This document shows positions 1-6,152 of a stretch of DNA of 10,562 bases, one piece after another (position 1 is the stretch's first letter; the number at the start of each line of letters is the position of its first letter). The stretch covers positions 1 to 10,562 of the forward strand of contig DIYE01000382.1 of NCBI GenBank assembly GCA_002428885.1, written 5' to 3'. A program made the translations under genes and the position numbers. The notes beneath the pieces were generated by a model, which was given only the letters and a program-made list of their open reading frames with translations, searched no databases and had not been told where the DNA came from. This DNA is from Alphaproteobacteria bacterium UBA6062 (GTDB lineage Bacteria; Pseudomonadota; Alphaproteobacteria; Sneathiellales; Sneathiellaceae).

Positions 1-1
1 G

Positions 2-2887
2 GAACGGGTTGACGATGTGGCAGGCCAGTTGGAGGTCCAGCTGGGCAGCCTCAAACGGCAAGCCCGGCAGGCCAGTCGCTACCGCAATATCTCCGGCCAT
101 ATTCGCAAAGCGGAAGCTATGCTTCTCTATCGAAAGCAGGAGCAGGCCGCAGAAGCAGAAAAACAGGCACGCAGACTTTATTCTGATGCGACCAAAGCGG
201 TGGAAGAGCTAACCCGCCAGGCAGCCCTTGCCCAAACAGCCTCCTTAAAAGCAAATGAAGTCCTGAAACCACTTCGGGAACAAGAGGCCGCCGCCGCGGC
301 AAAAGTGCATCGCCTGACCCTTGAGCGGGAGAATCTCGATGCGGAAGAGGAAAGACTGAAACGGTCCCGCAAGCAGCTTGAAGACCGCAGGCAGCAGATT
401 TCCCATGATATGGAGCGCGAAAAAAACCTGGAGAAGGATGCCGCAGAGGCCCTCGAACGGCTGGCTGTAGAGCAAAAAGAAATTGAAGCAACGTCCGAAA
501 AGGATGAGCCTCGCCTGAAAGAACGTCAGGAAGACATTAACCGACATCAAGCTGCTGTCCGGGAACAACAGAACTCTTTTGATGCCAAAACAGAAGAACT
601 GGCTGCAGAGAAAGCAAAACAGCGTAGCCTTCAGGAAAGACTGGAGCATACGGACCAGTCGCTTCAGCGAATCAATCGCCGGATGGAAGAACTGGGTTCG
701 GAGAAGAAAAATATAGAGCTCGTCATCGATCAAATGCAGCAGCAGGGAGGATATCAGGACGACCTTGATACCATTCTAAAGCAGATAAAAGAGACGGACG
801 AAAAACTCGAGCTGTTTGATGCAAAACGCAGTGAAGCCGATCATGCCGAACGGGAGGCCCGGGACAAACTTCGCGAAGCCGAAAAGGAAAAGGCAGCCAT
901 TGATGCCGAAGTTAAGGCTCTTCTGTCTCTTTTGCAGGATAGTGCCGGCGGCGAATGGATACCCGTCCTTGAAAGTCTATCCGTCCGAAAAGGCTATGAG
1001 ACAGCATTGGGAGCAGCTCTTGGTGAGGAACTTGAGGCGCCGCTGGATCCGGATGCACCGGCTTATTGGACAGCAAGGGAAAGAAAAGATGATCCTGCGC
1101 TTCCGAAAGACATTCCATCGCTCGATCAATATGTGACCGGCGAAAAAGCCCTAAAACTGCGTCTCGCTCAAATCGGCATTGTTCAGACGGATCCGGATGA
1201 TGCTCTTCTTTCTTCCCTGAAAACCGGCCAACGGTTGGTCAATAAAGAAGGGGATTTATGGCGATGGGACGGTTTTACCCGCAAAGCAGGTGCCAAGACC
1301 GCTGCAGCTTTACGGCTGGAACAACGCAACAGGCTGGACGGCCTGCAAAAGCAGCAGGAAGAAAAATCCAAAATTGAGAAAGCGGCTACGGAGGCGTTGA
1401 ATACTGCCGAGCAGAGCTTATCAGCTCTCAGGGAACAGGAAAAAGATCTCAAAAAGGAAAAACAGGCGCTTGAACAGCAGGCGAATTCCCTTAGGTCCCG
1501 CCTTTCCGAACATAACCGGACCCTTAATGCCCGGCAGTCTCGCCTTGCCTCCCTGGAAGAAACTGCCAGGAGCCTCGAAGAAGAAAAGACAGAACGGCTT
1601 AATGACAAACAGGAATTAAATGTTTCCCTTGATAAACTGCCGGATATCAGTGACTCGCAAGCAGCACTTAACCAGCAACGACAACAATTACGCGAAGCAA
1701 GAGACAAATTGGGCGCCTTAAGGGCCGATAATGACAAGCTGATGCGCGAATCGGCTCTTCGCCGGGACCGGCTGGAAGCCATAAATCGTGAGCGCCAAAG
1801 TTGGGCGCAGCGCAGCGACAGTATGGCCGAACATTTCGTCCAGCTTGAAATGCGGTTTTCAACCACTGAGCAGGAACTGGTGGATCTGGAAGGCAAGCCG
1901 GAAGAAATCGCTGCTAAACGGGGGCAATTGCTGGACGAAATTGCCAGAGCTGAAGGCGGACAAGCTACGGCTCGAGATCAGTTACTGGAAGCAGAATCGG
2001 TCCTCTCAGACTGTGACGCCGCCCTTCGGAAATGCCAGGATAATCTGGCCACCTGTCGGGAGGAACGTGTGCGTTACCAGGCAGATGTGGAGCATACCGG
2101 GGAAAGTCTCAAACAACTGGCGGAGCAGATCTTCGAAAAACTTGAATGCCGGCCGGATGCCATTAAAGAAGCAGGCGGTATCGAGGAAAATGAAGAGATT
2201 CCGGCGATCGACGTCAGTGAGAGGAAAGTCGAACGTCTCAAAAAAGAACGGGACGGCATGGGCCCGGTCAATCTCCGGGCGGAAATCGAAGCGCAGGAAG
2301 TCGATGAACAACTTTCAACGCTGCTGGATGAAAGGACGGATCTGGAAGCCGCTATCAGTCGTCTCAGACAAGGTATTGCAAGCCTTAATAAGGAAGGCAG
2401 AGAACGTTTGCTGGTCGCTTTCAAAAAGGTGGATAGTCATTTCCAGGAACTCTTCAAGCAGGTCTTCGGAGGCGGTCACGCTCACTTGACGCTGACCGAA
2501 TCTGACGATCCATTGGCGGCTGGCCTCGAAATCATGGCAAGTCCTCCCGGCAAACGCCTGCAGCTTATGTCATTGCTGTCAGGCGGGGAACAGGCCCTGA
2601 CCGCCGTTGCCCTGCTCTTTGCGGTCTTTTTGACGAATCCCGCCCCTATTTGTGTGCTGGATGAGGTGGATGCGCCCCTGGATGACGTGAATGTGGAGCG
2701 TTTGTGCAATCTCCTCGACAGCATCTCTCAAAACTCCAGCACCCGTTTTCTAGTCGTCACCCATCATCCTATTACGATGGCCCGTATGGACAGGCTCTTC
2801 GGTGTCACCATGGCAGAACGGGGAATCTCGGAGCTTGTTTCAGTGGATCTAACCCGCGCCCAGCTTATGACAAATGAAACGGCCTAG
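2..2887 (+). CDS. smc: Chromosome segregation protein SMC, 5'-truncated by window edge
   Basis: ATPase that organises and segregates the chromosome, acting as a homodimer with ScpA and ScpB. The open frame runs from base 2 with no natural start, so the GTG at 17 is internal; 961 residues are visible of the usual roughly 1150, and the N-terminal Walker A head is off the window. In order: a long Glu/Lys/Arg/Gln-rich coiled-coil arm (to about base 915), a compact hinge (about 920-1330, including the GYETALGAALG stretch), the returning coiled coil (to about 2230), then the C-terminal head. The head shows the ABC signature LSGGEQ (2576-2593), Walker B ending in Asp-Glu (2660-2665), the D-loop APLDD and the switch His (THHP, 2759-2770). 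The ORF ends in TAG, 160 bases before atpI. Family assignment is secure. MukB or Rad50 are excluded by the hinge and by the VLDEVDAPLDD sequence. Confidence 0.96.
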   Translation, partial: ERVDDVAGQLEVQLGSLKRQARQASRYRNISGHIRKAEAMLLYRKQEQAAEAEKQARRLYSDATKAVEELTRQAALAQTASLKANEVLKPLREQEAAAAAKVHRLTLERENLDAEEERLKRSRKQLEDRRQQISHDMEREKNLEKDAAEALERLAVEQKEIEATSEKDEPRLKERQEDINRHQAAVREQQNSFDAKTEELAAEKAKQRSLQERLEHTDQSLQRINRRMEELGSEKKNIELVIDQMQQQGGYQDDLDTILKQIKETDEKLELFDAKRSEADHAEREARDKLREAEKEKAAIDAEVKALLSLLQDSAGGEWIPVLESLSVRKGYETALGAALGEELEAPLDPDAPAYWTARERKDDPALPKDIPSLDQYVTGEKALKLRLAQIGIVQTDPDDALLSSLKTGQRLVNKEGDLWRWDGFTRKAGAKTAAALRLEQRNRLDGLQKQQEEKSKIEKAATEALNTAEQSLSALREQEKDLKKEKQALEQQANSLRSRLSEHNRTLNARQSRLASLEETARSLEEEKTERLNDKQELNVSLDKLPDISDSQAALNQQRQQLREARDKLGALRADNDKLMRESALRRDRLEAINRERQSWAQRSDSMAEHFVQLEMRFSTTEQELVDLEGKPEEIAAKRGQLLDEIARAEGGQATARDQLLEAESVLSDCDAALRKCQDNLATCREERVRYQADVEHTGESLKQLAEQIFEKLECRPDAIKEAGGIEENEEIPAIDVSERKVERLKKERDGMGPVNLRAEIEAQEVDEQLSTLLDERTDLEAAISRLRQGIASLNKEGRERLLVAFKKVDSHFQELFKQVFGGGHAHLTLTESDDPLAAGLEIMASPPGKRLQLMSLLSGGEQALTAVALLFAVFLTNPAPICVLDEVDAPLDDVNVERLCNLLDSISQNSSTRFLVVTHHPITMARMDRLFGVTMAERGISELVSVDLTRAQLMTNETA

Positions 2888-2959
2888 CCCCTTTTGATAA
2901 GCAGAAATATGGCGAATTCCGGATTTTCCGGACCCTTCGGGAAAGGTGCCGTTTCGACC

Positions 2960-2988
2960 TTGACAGTAGGGTAGCCAGACCGTATGTT
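2960..2988 (+). promoter_or_regulatory. Probable sigma-70 promoter of the atp Fo operon
   Basis: A perfect -35 TTGACA (2960-2965) is followed after exactly 17 bases by TATGTT (2983-2988), which matches the -10 consensus at four of six positions. The -35 is preceded by CC, giving the CTTGAC form common for alphaproteobacterial housekeeping promoters. Transcription would start near 2995, leaving a leader of about 50 bases before atpI. It lies in the only sizeable gap upstream of the Fo genes. The prediction is by inspection only. Confidence 0.7.
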
Positions 2989-3047
2989 TCCGGCGCTTTC
3001 TGTAGGGGGAATTGTGTTCCGTTAATTTTTCGTGTATGTGACGAAAA

Positions 3048-3362
3048 ATGAACGAACCGGATCATCATCAGAAGGAAGAATTCAAGGCTCGCCTTGAGGC
3101 AGCTCGCCAAAAACAGGAAAAGACTTCCTGGGACGGGCGTCTGGAGGTCGAGCGAGCTGGCGCAGCCGGTCGAGCCTGGCGATTATCCGTAGAGATGGTT
3201 GCTGCTTTTATCGTTTGCGGCACTTTTGGTTGGTTTCTTGACAAGTGGTTGGATACCAAACCGATATTTTTGCTGGTGTTTGTTGTGCTCGGCATGATCG
3301 TAGGTGTGTATAACGTCTACAAAGTTGCCAAAGCGATGAACCCGGAAGATTTTGAACAGTGA
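3048..3362 (+). CDS. atpI: ATP synthase protein I (AtpI), Fo assembly factor
   Basis: Small membrane protein that heads Fo operons. In the family it helps assemble the c-ring and has been linked to Mg2+ or Ca2+ supply; it is not a stoichiometric enzyme subunit. The 104 residues have a charged, soluble N-terminus (about 1-45, rich in Lys, Glu and Arg) and two hydrophobic segments (about 47-65 and 72-93) joined by a short LDKWLDTKP loop. The spacing of glycines and the Asp after the first helix, followed by a Gly-x-x-x-Gly in the second, fits the ATPase_gene1 family. An in-frame TGA at 3039-3041 fixes the ATG at 3048 as the first possible start; no good Shine-Dalgarno precedes it, which suggests low expression. 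It is the first gene of the operon, 53 bases before atpB. Confidence 0.9.
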   Translation: MNEPDHHQKEEFKARLEAARQKQEKTSWDGRLEVERAGAAGRAWRLSVEMVAAFIVCGTFGWFLDKWLDTKPIFLLVFVVLGMIVGVYNVYKVAKAMNPEDFEQ

Positions 3363-3415
3363 GGGGGCAACTTGCCTGCTCATGTGCGTGAAACAGACAA
3401 GGCGGGAATAGTAAC

Positions 3416-4165
3416 GTGGCAGAAGGTCAAGGACTTGTAATCGATCCGATGAGCCAGTTTCAGATCAAGAGACTGGTGGAGTTACAGCCGTTCGGTATTG
3501 ATGCATCTTTCACCAACTCATCCCTGATGATGGTTATTGTCATTGCAGCGATTACGCTGTTTCTCACCATCAGCATGCGGGGCCGCTCCATGGTCCCGGG
3601 TCGGATGCAATCCATCGCCGAACTCAGCTATGAGTTTATTGCCAACATGCTGAAAGAAAATGTGGGTTCCGAAGGCCGGAAGTATTTTCCGTTCATTTTC
3701 TCCATCTTCATGTTTGTCCTGTTCTGTAACCTCCTGGGAATGATCCCGTACAGCTTTACGGTTACCAGCCATATCATCGTAACGTTTGGCCTTGCTGCCA
3801 CGGTCTTTATTACAGTGACCCTGGTCGGTATCTTCCGTCACGGCTTTAAGTTTCTGTCCCTGTTCGCACCCAGTGGCGTCCCGGTATTCCTGCTGGTGAT
3901 CCTGGTGCCGATTGAGGTTATCTCTTATTTCGTTCGTCCGATCAGCCTGTCCGTTCGACTGTTTGCAAATATGGTCGCCGGTCACGCCCTGCTGAAAGTG
4001 TTTGGTGCTTTCGTGGTGGGTCTCAGCTGGTGGGGTGGATGGCTGCCGCTTGGCTTTATTACGGCATTGACCGGTCTTGAGTTCCTCGTAGCCTTTTTGC
4101 AAGCCTACGTGTTCGCAATCCTGTCCTGCCTGTATCTTAACGATGCGGTTCATCTGCATCACTGA
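3416..4165 (+). CDS. atpB: F0F1 ATP synthase subunit a
   Basis: Stator channel subunit of Fo, which forms the two proton half-channels against the c-ring in the cytoplasmic membrane. The 249 residues are of normal length, with about five to six hydrophobic helices. The essential arginine is R181 in SLSVRLFANMVAGH, the counterpart of E. coli R210. H190 stands where E. coli has E219, as is usual in alphaproteobacteria and mitochondria, and Q229 in AFLQAYVFAIL corresponds to Q252. E222, in the same helix, is the likely compensating carboxylate. The start taken is GTG 3416, preceded by a GGCGGGA stretch about eight bases away; this gives the extended N-terminus usual in alphaproteobacterial AtpB. 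An internal ATG at 3449 is a less likely alternative. It is followed by atpE after 54 bases. Confidence 0.95.
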   Translation: MAEGQGLVIDPMSQFQIKRLVELQPFGIDASFTNSSLMMVIVIAAITLFLTISMRGRSMVPGRMQSIAELSYEFIANMLKENVGSEGRKYFPFIFSIFMFVLFCNLLGMIPYSFTVTSHIIVTFGLAATVFITVTLVGIFRHGFKFLSLFAPSGVPVFLLVILVPIEVISYFVRPISLSVRLFANMVAGHALLKVFGAFVVGLSWWGGWLPLGFITALTGLEFLVAFLQAYVFAILSCLYLNDAVHLHH

Positions 4166-4219
4166 GTTTAACTGTTGTTCAATATCACTATTGTTCTTGT
4201 TTAAAGAAGGAAGTTAATC

Positions 4220-4444
4220 ATGGAATTAGAAGCCGCTCGTATGATTGGTGCCGGTCTCGCGACTATCGCTCTTGCCGGTGTTGGCCTTGGTCTGGGTAAC
4301 ATCTTCGGATCATACATCTCCGGTTCTCTGCGCAACCCTGCTGCAGCTCCGAAAGTTTTCGGTAACGTTCTGCTCGGCTTTGCCCTGACAGAAGCTGTTG
4401 CTCTGTTTGCTCTGGTTATCGCGCTTATCATCCTGTTCGTATAA
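4220..4444 (+). CDS. atpE: F0F1 ATP synthase subunit c (proteolipid)
   Basis: Subunit of the rotating c-ring that carries protons through Fo. It is a 74-residue hairpin of two transmembrane helices. Helix 1 contains the glycine repeat G20-x-G22-x-G24-x-G26, which allows tight packing of the inner ring. The polar loop is R38-N39-P40, which contacts F1. Helix 2 carries the ion-binding carboxylate E58 in FALTEAVALFAL. No extra Na+-ligand pattern (Gln in helix 1 with Glu-Ser/Thr in helix 2) is evident, so H+ coupling is inferred. A good ribosome site, AGGAAG (4208-4213), lies 6 bases before the ATG, stronger than those of atpI and atpB, as expected for the subunit needed in many copies. A hairpin follows directly after its stop. 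Confidence 0.97.
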   Translation: MELEAARMIGAGLATIALAGVGLGLGNIFGSYISGSLRNPAAAPKVFGNVLLGFALTEAVALFALVIALIILFV

Positions 4445-4446
4445 TC

Positions 4447-4474
4447 TCTCCGGCTTATTGTCGGGGATCTTTTT
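4447..4474 (+). terminator. Intra-operon hairpin with U-tract after atpE (attenuator-like)
   Basis: TCTCCGGC (4447-4454) can pair with GTCGGGGA (4460-4467) across a TTATT loop. This gives an 8-bp stem with two G-U wobbles. Five T residues follow (4470-4474). The shape is that of a weak intrinsic terminator or of a 3' stabiliser of the atpB-atpE message. Its place after the most abundantly needed subunit suggests differential expression within the operon. The stem is imperfect, so full termination is unlikely. Confidence 0.5.
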
Positions 4475-4498
4475 GTTCACCAGGATTTAGGAACGGTT

Positions 4499-4990
4499 AT
4501 GCCGCAGCTAAATATAGCAGATTTCTCACCTCAGCTGATCTGGCTGGCAATCTGCTTTGTCATCCTTTATATCGCGATGGCAAAGGTTGCTCTTCCCCGG
4601 ATAGCTGAAGTGCTGGAAGGCCGCCAGGACCGCATTACGCGGGATCTGGATGAGGCCAAACGGCTGAGCGAAGATTCTGAAAAAGCCAAGGCCGAATATG
4701 AAGCCGCCCTCGAGGAGGCCCGCAGCAAAGCCCATGGCATGGTTTCAGAATTGAAAGCAGAGCTGGCCAGCGAGCAGGAAACCAGTAAGGCAAAACTCGA
4801 AGCAACTCTGGCCGAGAAAGCCAAGTCTGCCGAAGAGAGTATCGCCAAGGCAAAGGAAACAGCATTGTCCAACGTTAAGGATATTGCTGGTGAAGCTGCC
4901 AAAGCTGCGGTTTCCAAACTGATCTCGGTCGAGATTGCAGATGCTGATCTGAAAGCCGCCGTCGACGTCAATCTGAAAGGAGACGCCTGA
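4499..4990 (+). CDS. atpF': F0F1 ATP synthase subunit b'
   Basis: Peripheral-stalk subunit that pairs with b to hold F1 against rotation. The 163 residues have one N-terminal transmembrane helix (about 12-32, LIWLAICFVILYIAMAKVAL) followed by LPRIAEVLEGRQDRI and a long charged, alanine-rich coiled coil to the C-terminus. The conserved Leu-Pro-Arg-Ile after the membrane helix and the acidic leader before it are typical of the b' type rather than b. AGGAA (4489-4493) stands five bases before the ATG. The stop overlaps the start of atpF by one base (TGATG), so the two partners are probably translationally coupled, consistent with 1:1 assembly. Also named atpX or atpG in some genomes. Confidence 0.93.
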   Translation: MPQLNIADFSPQLIWLAICFVILYIAMAKVALPRIAEVLEGRQDRITRDLDEAKRLSEDSEKAKAEYEAALEEARSKAHGMVSELKAELASEQETSKAKLEATLAEKAKSAEESIAKAKETALSNVKDIAGEAAKAAVSKLISVEIADADLKAAVDVNLKGDA

Positions 4991-5475
4991 TGTTACAGGA
5001 CCCTTCATTCTGGGTTGCCATCGCCTTTATCGGCTTTGTCGCAGTTGTCATTTACTACAAGCTTCCTTCCATCGTCGGCAAGCAGCTTGATGACAGGGCG
5101 GCTCGCATCAAGAACGAACTTGATGAAGCGCAGAAATTGCGCGAAGACGCCCAGGCCATGTTTGCCGACTATCAGCGACGTCAGCGAGATGCACTGGCAA
5201 CGGCGGAAGACATTGTCGCCAAAGCCAAAGAAGATGCCGAAATCCTGCGTAAAGAGAGTGAAGCCGAATTGCAGGCTACTCTTGAGCGCAGGCAGGCTCT
5301 CGCCGAAGCTAAAATCAAACAGGCTGAAGAGAAAGCCCTTGCAGAGGTTCAGAATATTGCTGTTGATGTCGCCATCGCAGCTTCTGAAAAACTGATGAAG
5401 GACAATCTCAAAGCCAAAGAGGCCGGTGCCCTGATTGACCAGTCAATCAAGGATCTGGGATCTCAGTTGAACTAA
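4990..5475 (+). CDS. atpF: F0F1 ATP synthase subunit b
   Basis: Second peripheral-stalk subunit, heterodimeric with b'. The 161 residues begin with a short periplasmic tip and a membrane helix (about 7-25, FWVAIAFIGFVAVVIYYKL), then LPSIVGKQLDDRAARI, the usual hinge and dimerisation region, and a continuous coiled coil rich in Ala, Glu and Lys. A strong ribosome site AAAGGAG (4976-4982) lies inside the end of atpF', seven bases before the ATG. It is the last gene of the Fo operon. No delta, alpha, gamma, beta or epsilon gene follows, so F1 must be encoded elsewhere, as is normal in alphaproteobacteria. Confidence 0.94.
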   Translation: MLQDPSFWVAIAFIGFVAVVIYYKLPSIVGKQLDDRAARIKNELDEAQKLREDAQAMFADYQRRQRDALATAEDIVAKAKEDAEILRKESEAELQATLERRQALAEAKIKQAEEKALAEVQNIAVDVAIAASEKLMKDNLKAKEAGALIDQSIKDLGSQLN

Positions 5476-5512
5476 CGGGCCAATCCTGCTCAAAGGTTCT
5501 TCTCTGAAAATC

Positions 5513-5545
5513 AAAAGCCCTGCATTCCGGTGCAGGGCTTTTTTT
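5513..5545. terminator. Strong Rho-independent terminator, probably bidirectional
   Basis: A perfect 12-bp inverted repeat: AAAAGCCCTGCA (5513-5524), loop TTCCGG, and TGCAGGGCTTTT, followed by more T residues to 5545. On the + strand it ends the atp operon 37 bases after the atpF stop. The A-run on the left arm gives a short U-run on the - strand, so it can also stop transcription arriving from the convergent marR gene, whose stop is at 5565. Confidence 0.93.
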
Positions 5546-5564
5546 ATGACTGGGATGTCGTTAT

Positions 5565-6038
5565 TCAGGGGAGATCCAGACCGACAGCTTTCTGAAGAAG
5601 CGACGTTAATCTCGAAGCCTCTGCATTACTGAGATTGGAAAGAATATCTCTTTGAAGAGCTTCAATAACAGGCGTTACCTCTTCGACAACTTTGAGCCCC
5701 TCTTCACTCAGACTTACCTCCCGGGCCCGGCGGTCCCTGACACTGACAAGGCGGATGAGATAGCCCTTCTGCTCCAGCCGATCAAGCACCCCGCCAATCG
5801 TCGCCCTGTCATAAGCAATAAGGCTGGCGACCTGCGCTTGTTCAATACCCGGATTATCCTTCAGCACAAGCATCGTTGCATATTGAACGGATGTGATATC
5901 GTAGTCGGTCTCCTGCAGGTGTTTCTGGAAAACCTGGGTCGAGATCTGGTGCAGGCGCCGTATCAAATGCCCCGGCATATCATTAAGCATCATCTTAAGA
6001 CCTGTTGTTTCTGGCTCATAGAATTTCCAAATCTCCAT
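5565..6038 (-). CDS. MarR-family transcriptional regulator (MobR-like)
   Basis: Winged-helix repressor of the MarR family, 157 residues, the usual length. N- and C-terminal helices for dimerisation (about 22-45 and 115-152) flank the DNA-binding core. The helix-turn-helix is about 64-92 (IEQAQVASLIAYDRATIGGV) and the wing is marked by D102-R-R-A-R-E-V, the family signature. It is divergently transcribed from the aromatic hydroxylase gene, with palindromes in the shared gap, which is the classic layout for a ligand-released repressor. In Comamonas the MarR protein MobR controls mobA, the 3-hydroxybenzoate hydroxylase, and the neighbour here resembles MobA; an equivalent role is inferred. The start at 6038 has only a weak GGGA ribosome site, and M16 or M17 could be the true start. 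Confidence 0.9.
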   Translation of the reverse strand: MEIWKFYEPETTGLKMMLNDMPGHLIRRLHQISTQVFQKHLQETDYDITSVQYATMLVLKDNPGIEQAQVASLIAYDRATIGGVLDRLEQKGYLIRLVSVRDRRAREVSLSEEGLKVVEEVTPVIEALQRDILSNLSNAEASRLTSLLQKAVGLDLP

Positions 6039-6065
6039 AATATCCCGGCAACATCATATGCCAAC

Positions 6066-6081
6066 TAATATGTATACTTAC
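6066..6081. promoter_or_regulatory. Candidate MarR operator, copy 1 (imperfect dyad, marR side)
   Basis: TAATATGTATAC (6066-6077) repeats exactly the left 12 bases of the palindrome core at 6100-6111; the right half (TTAC) diverges. The centres of the two sites are 34 bp apart. It overlaps plausible -10 sequences for leftward transcription of marR (CATATT on the - strand at 6067-6072, 18 bases from TTGAGC at 6091-6096), so binding here would give autoregulation. Inferred from repetition and position. Confidence 0.55.
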
Positions 6082-6097
6082 TTTTTTGTTGCTCAAA

Positions 6098-6103
6098 TAT
6101 AAT
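6098..6103 (+). promoter_or_regulatory. Candidate -10 box of the hydroxylase gene
   Basis: A perfect TATAAT stands 49 bases before the chosen ATG. No good -35 lies at the right distance (TACTTA at 6075-6080 is the 17-base match and is poor), so the promoter may be weak or may need upstream A/T-rich DNA. It overlaps the 20-bp palindrome, so an occupied operator would block RNA polymerase. Confidence 0.5.
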
Positions 6104-6118
6104 ATGTATACATATTAT
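6099..6118. promoter_or_regulatory. Candidate MarR operator, copy 2 (perfect 20-bp palindrome)
   Basis: ATAATATGTATACATATTAT is fully self-complementary over 20 bases. It has the size and symmetry of a MarR-family site and lies in the gap between a marR gene and its divergent target. It covers most of the TATAAT box at 6098-6103 and the expected transcription start near 6110. The binding protein is inferred to be the adjacent regulator. Confidence 0.72.
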
Positions 6119-6140
6119 TTAAATCTGAGTGGAGAGTGAT

Positions 6141-6146
6141 AAGGAG
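6141..6146 (+). promoter_or_regulatory. Ribosome binding site that sets the hydroxylase start
   Basis: AAGGAG lies six bases before ATG 6153. A GTG at 6129 is in frame but lies upstream of this site, with only AT-rich sequence and GAG before it; ATG 6153 is therefore chosen. It gives an N-terminus beginning MQFHHNGF, which looks like that of known 3-hydroxybenzoate hydroxylase. Confidence 0.85.
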
Positions 6147-6152
6147 AGAGAC

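Noticed and set aside
1183..1896. Long antisense open frame (237 codons) opposite smc, rich in Ser, Arg, Leu and Cys
   Set aside because: It lies entirely within the SMC coiled coil. Its composition is what antisense of Glu/Lys/Gln-rich codons gives, and no motif or ribosome site is apparent.
1788..2489. Second + strand frame of 233 codons inside smc
   Set aside because: It overlaps the conserved SMC reading frame completely and its Trp/Arg/Ser-rich product looks like an out-of-frame translation.
17..2887. GTG at 17 as the true start of smc
   Set aside because: The frame is open to base 2 and reads ERVDD before it, continuing the SMC sequence; the gene is simply cut by the window edge.
2918..2944. 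Short dyads after smc (TCCGG/CCGGA and CCC-TTC-GGG) as a terminator
   Set aside because: The stems are only three to five base pairs and no T-run follows on the + strand.
3518..4162. Antisense open frame (214 codons) opposite atpB
   Set aside because: It mirrors a highly conserved membrane protein gene and its product is an unstructured His/Asp/Gln-rich string with no family resemblance.
6129..6152. GTG 6129 as the start of the hydroxylase
   Set aside because: The AAGGAG site at 6141-6146 lies inside this extension and is well placed for ATG 6153, which also gives the N-terminus expected for the family.
6039..6152. Small RNA or riboswitch in the marR-hydroxylase gap
   Set aside because: The region is AT-rich with palindromes of operator type and short distances to both genes; no aptamer-like conserved structure is apparent.
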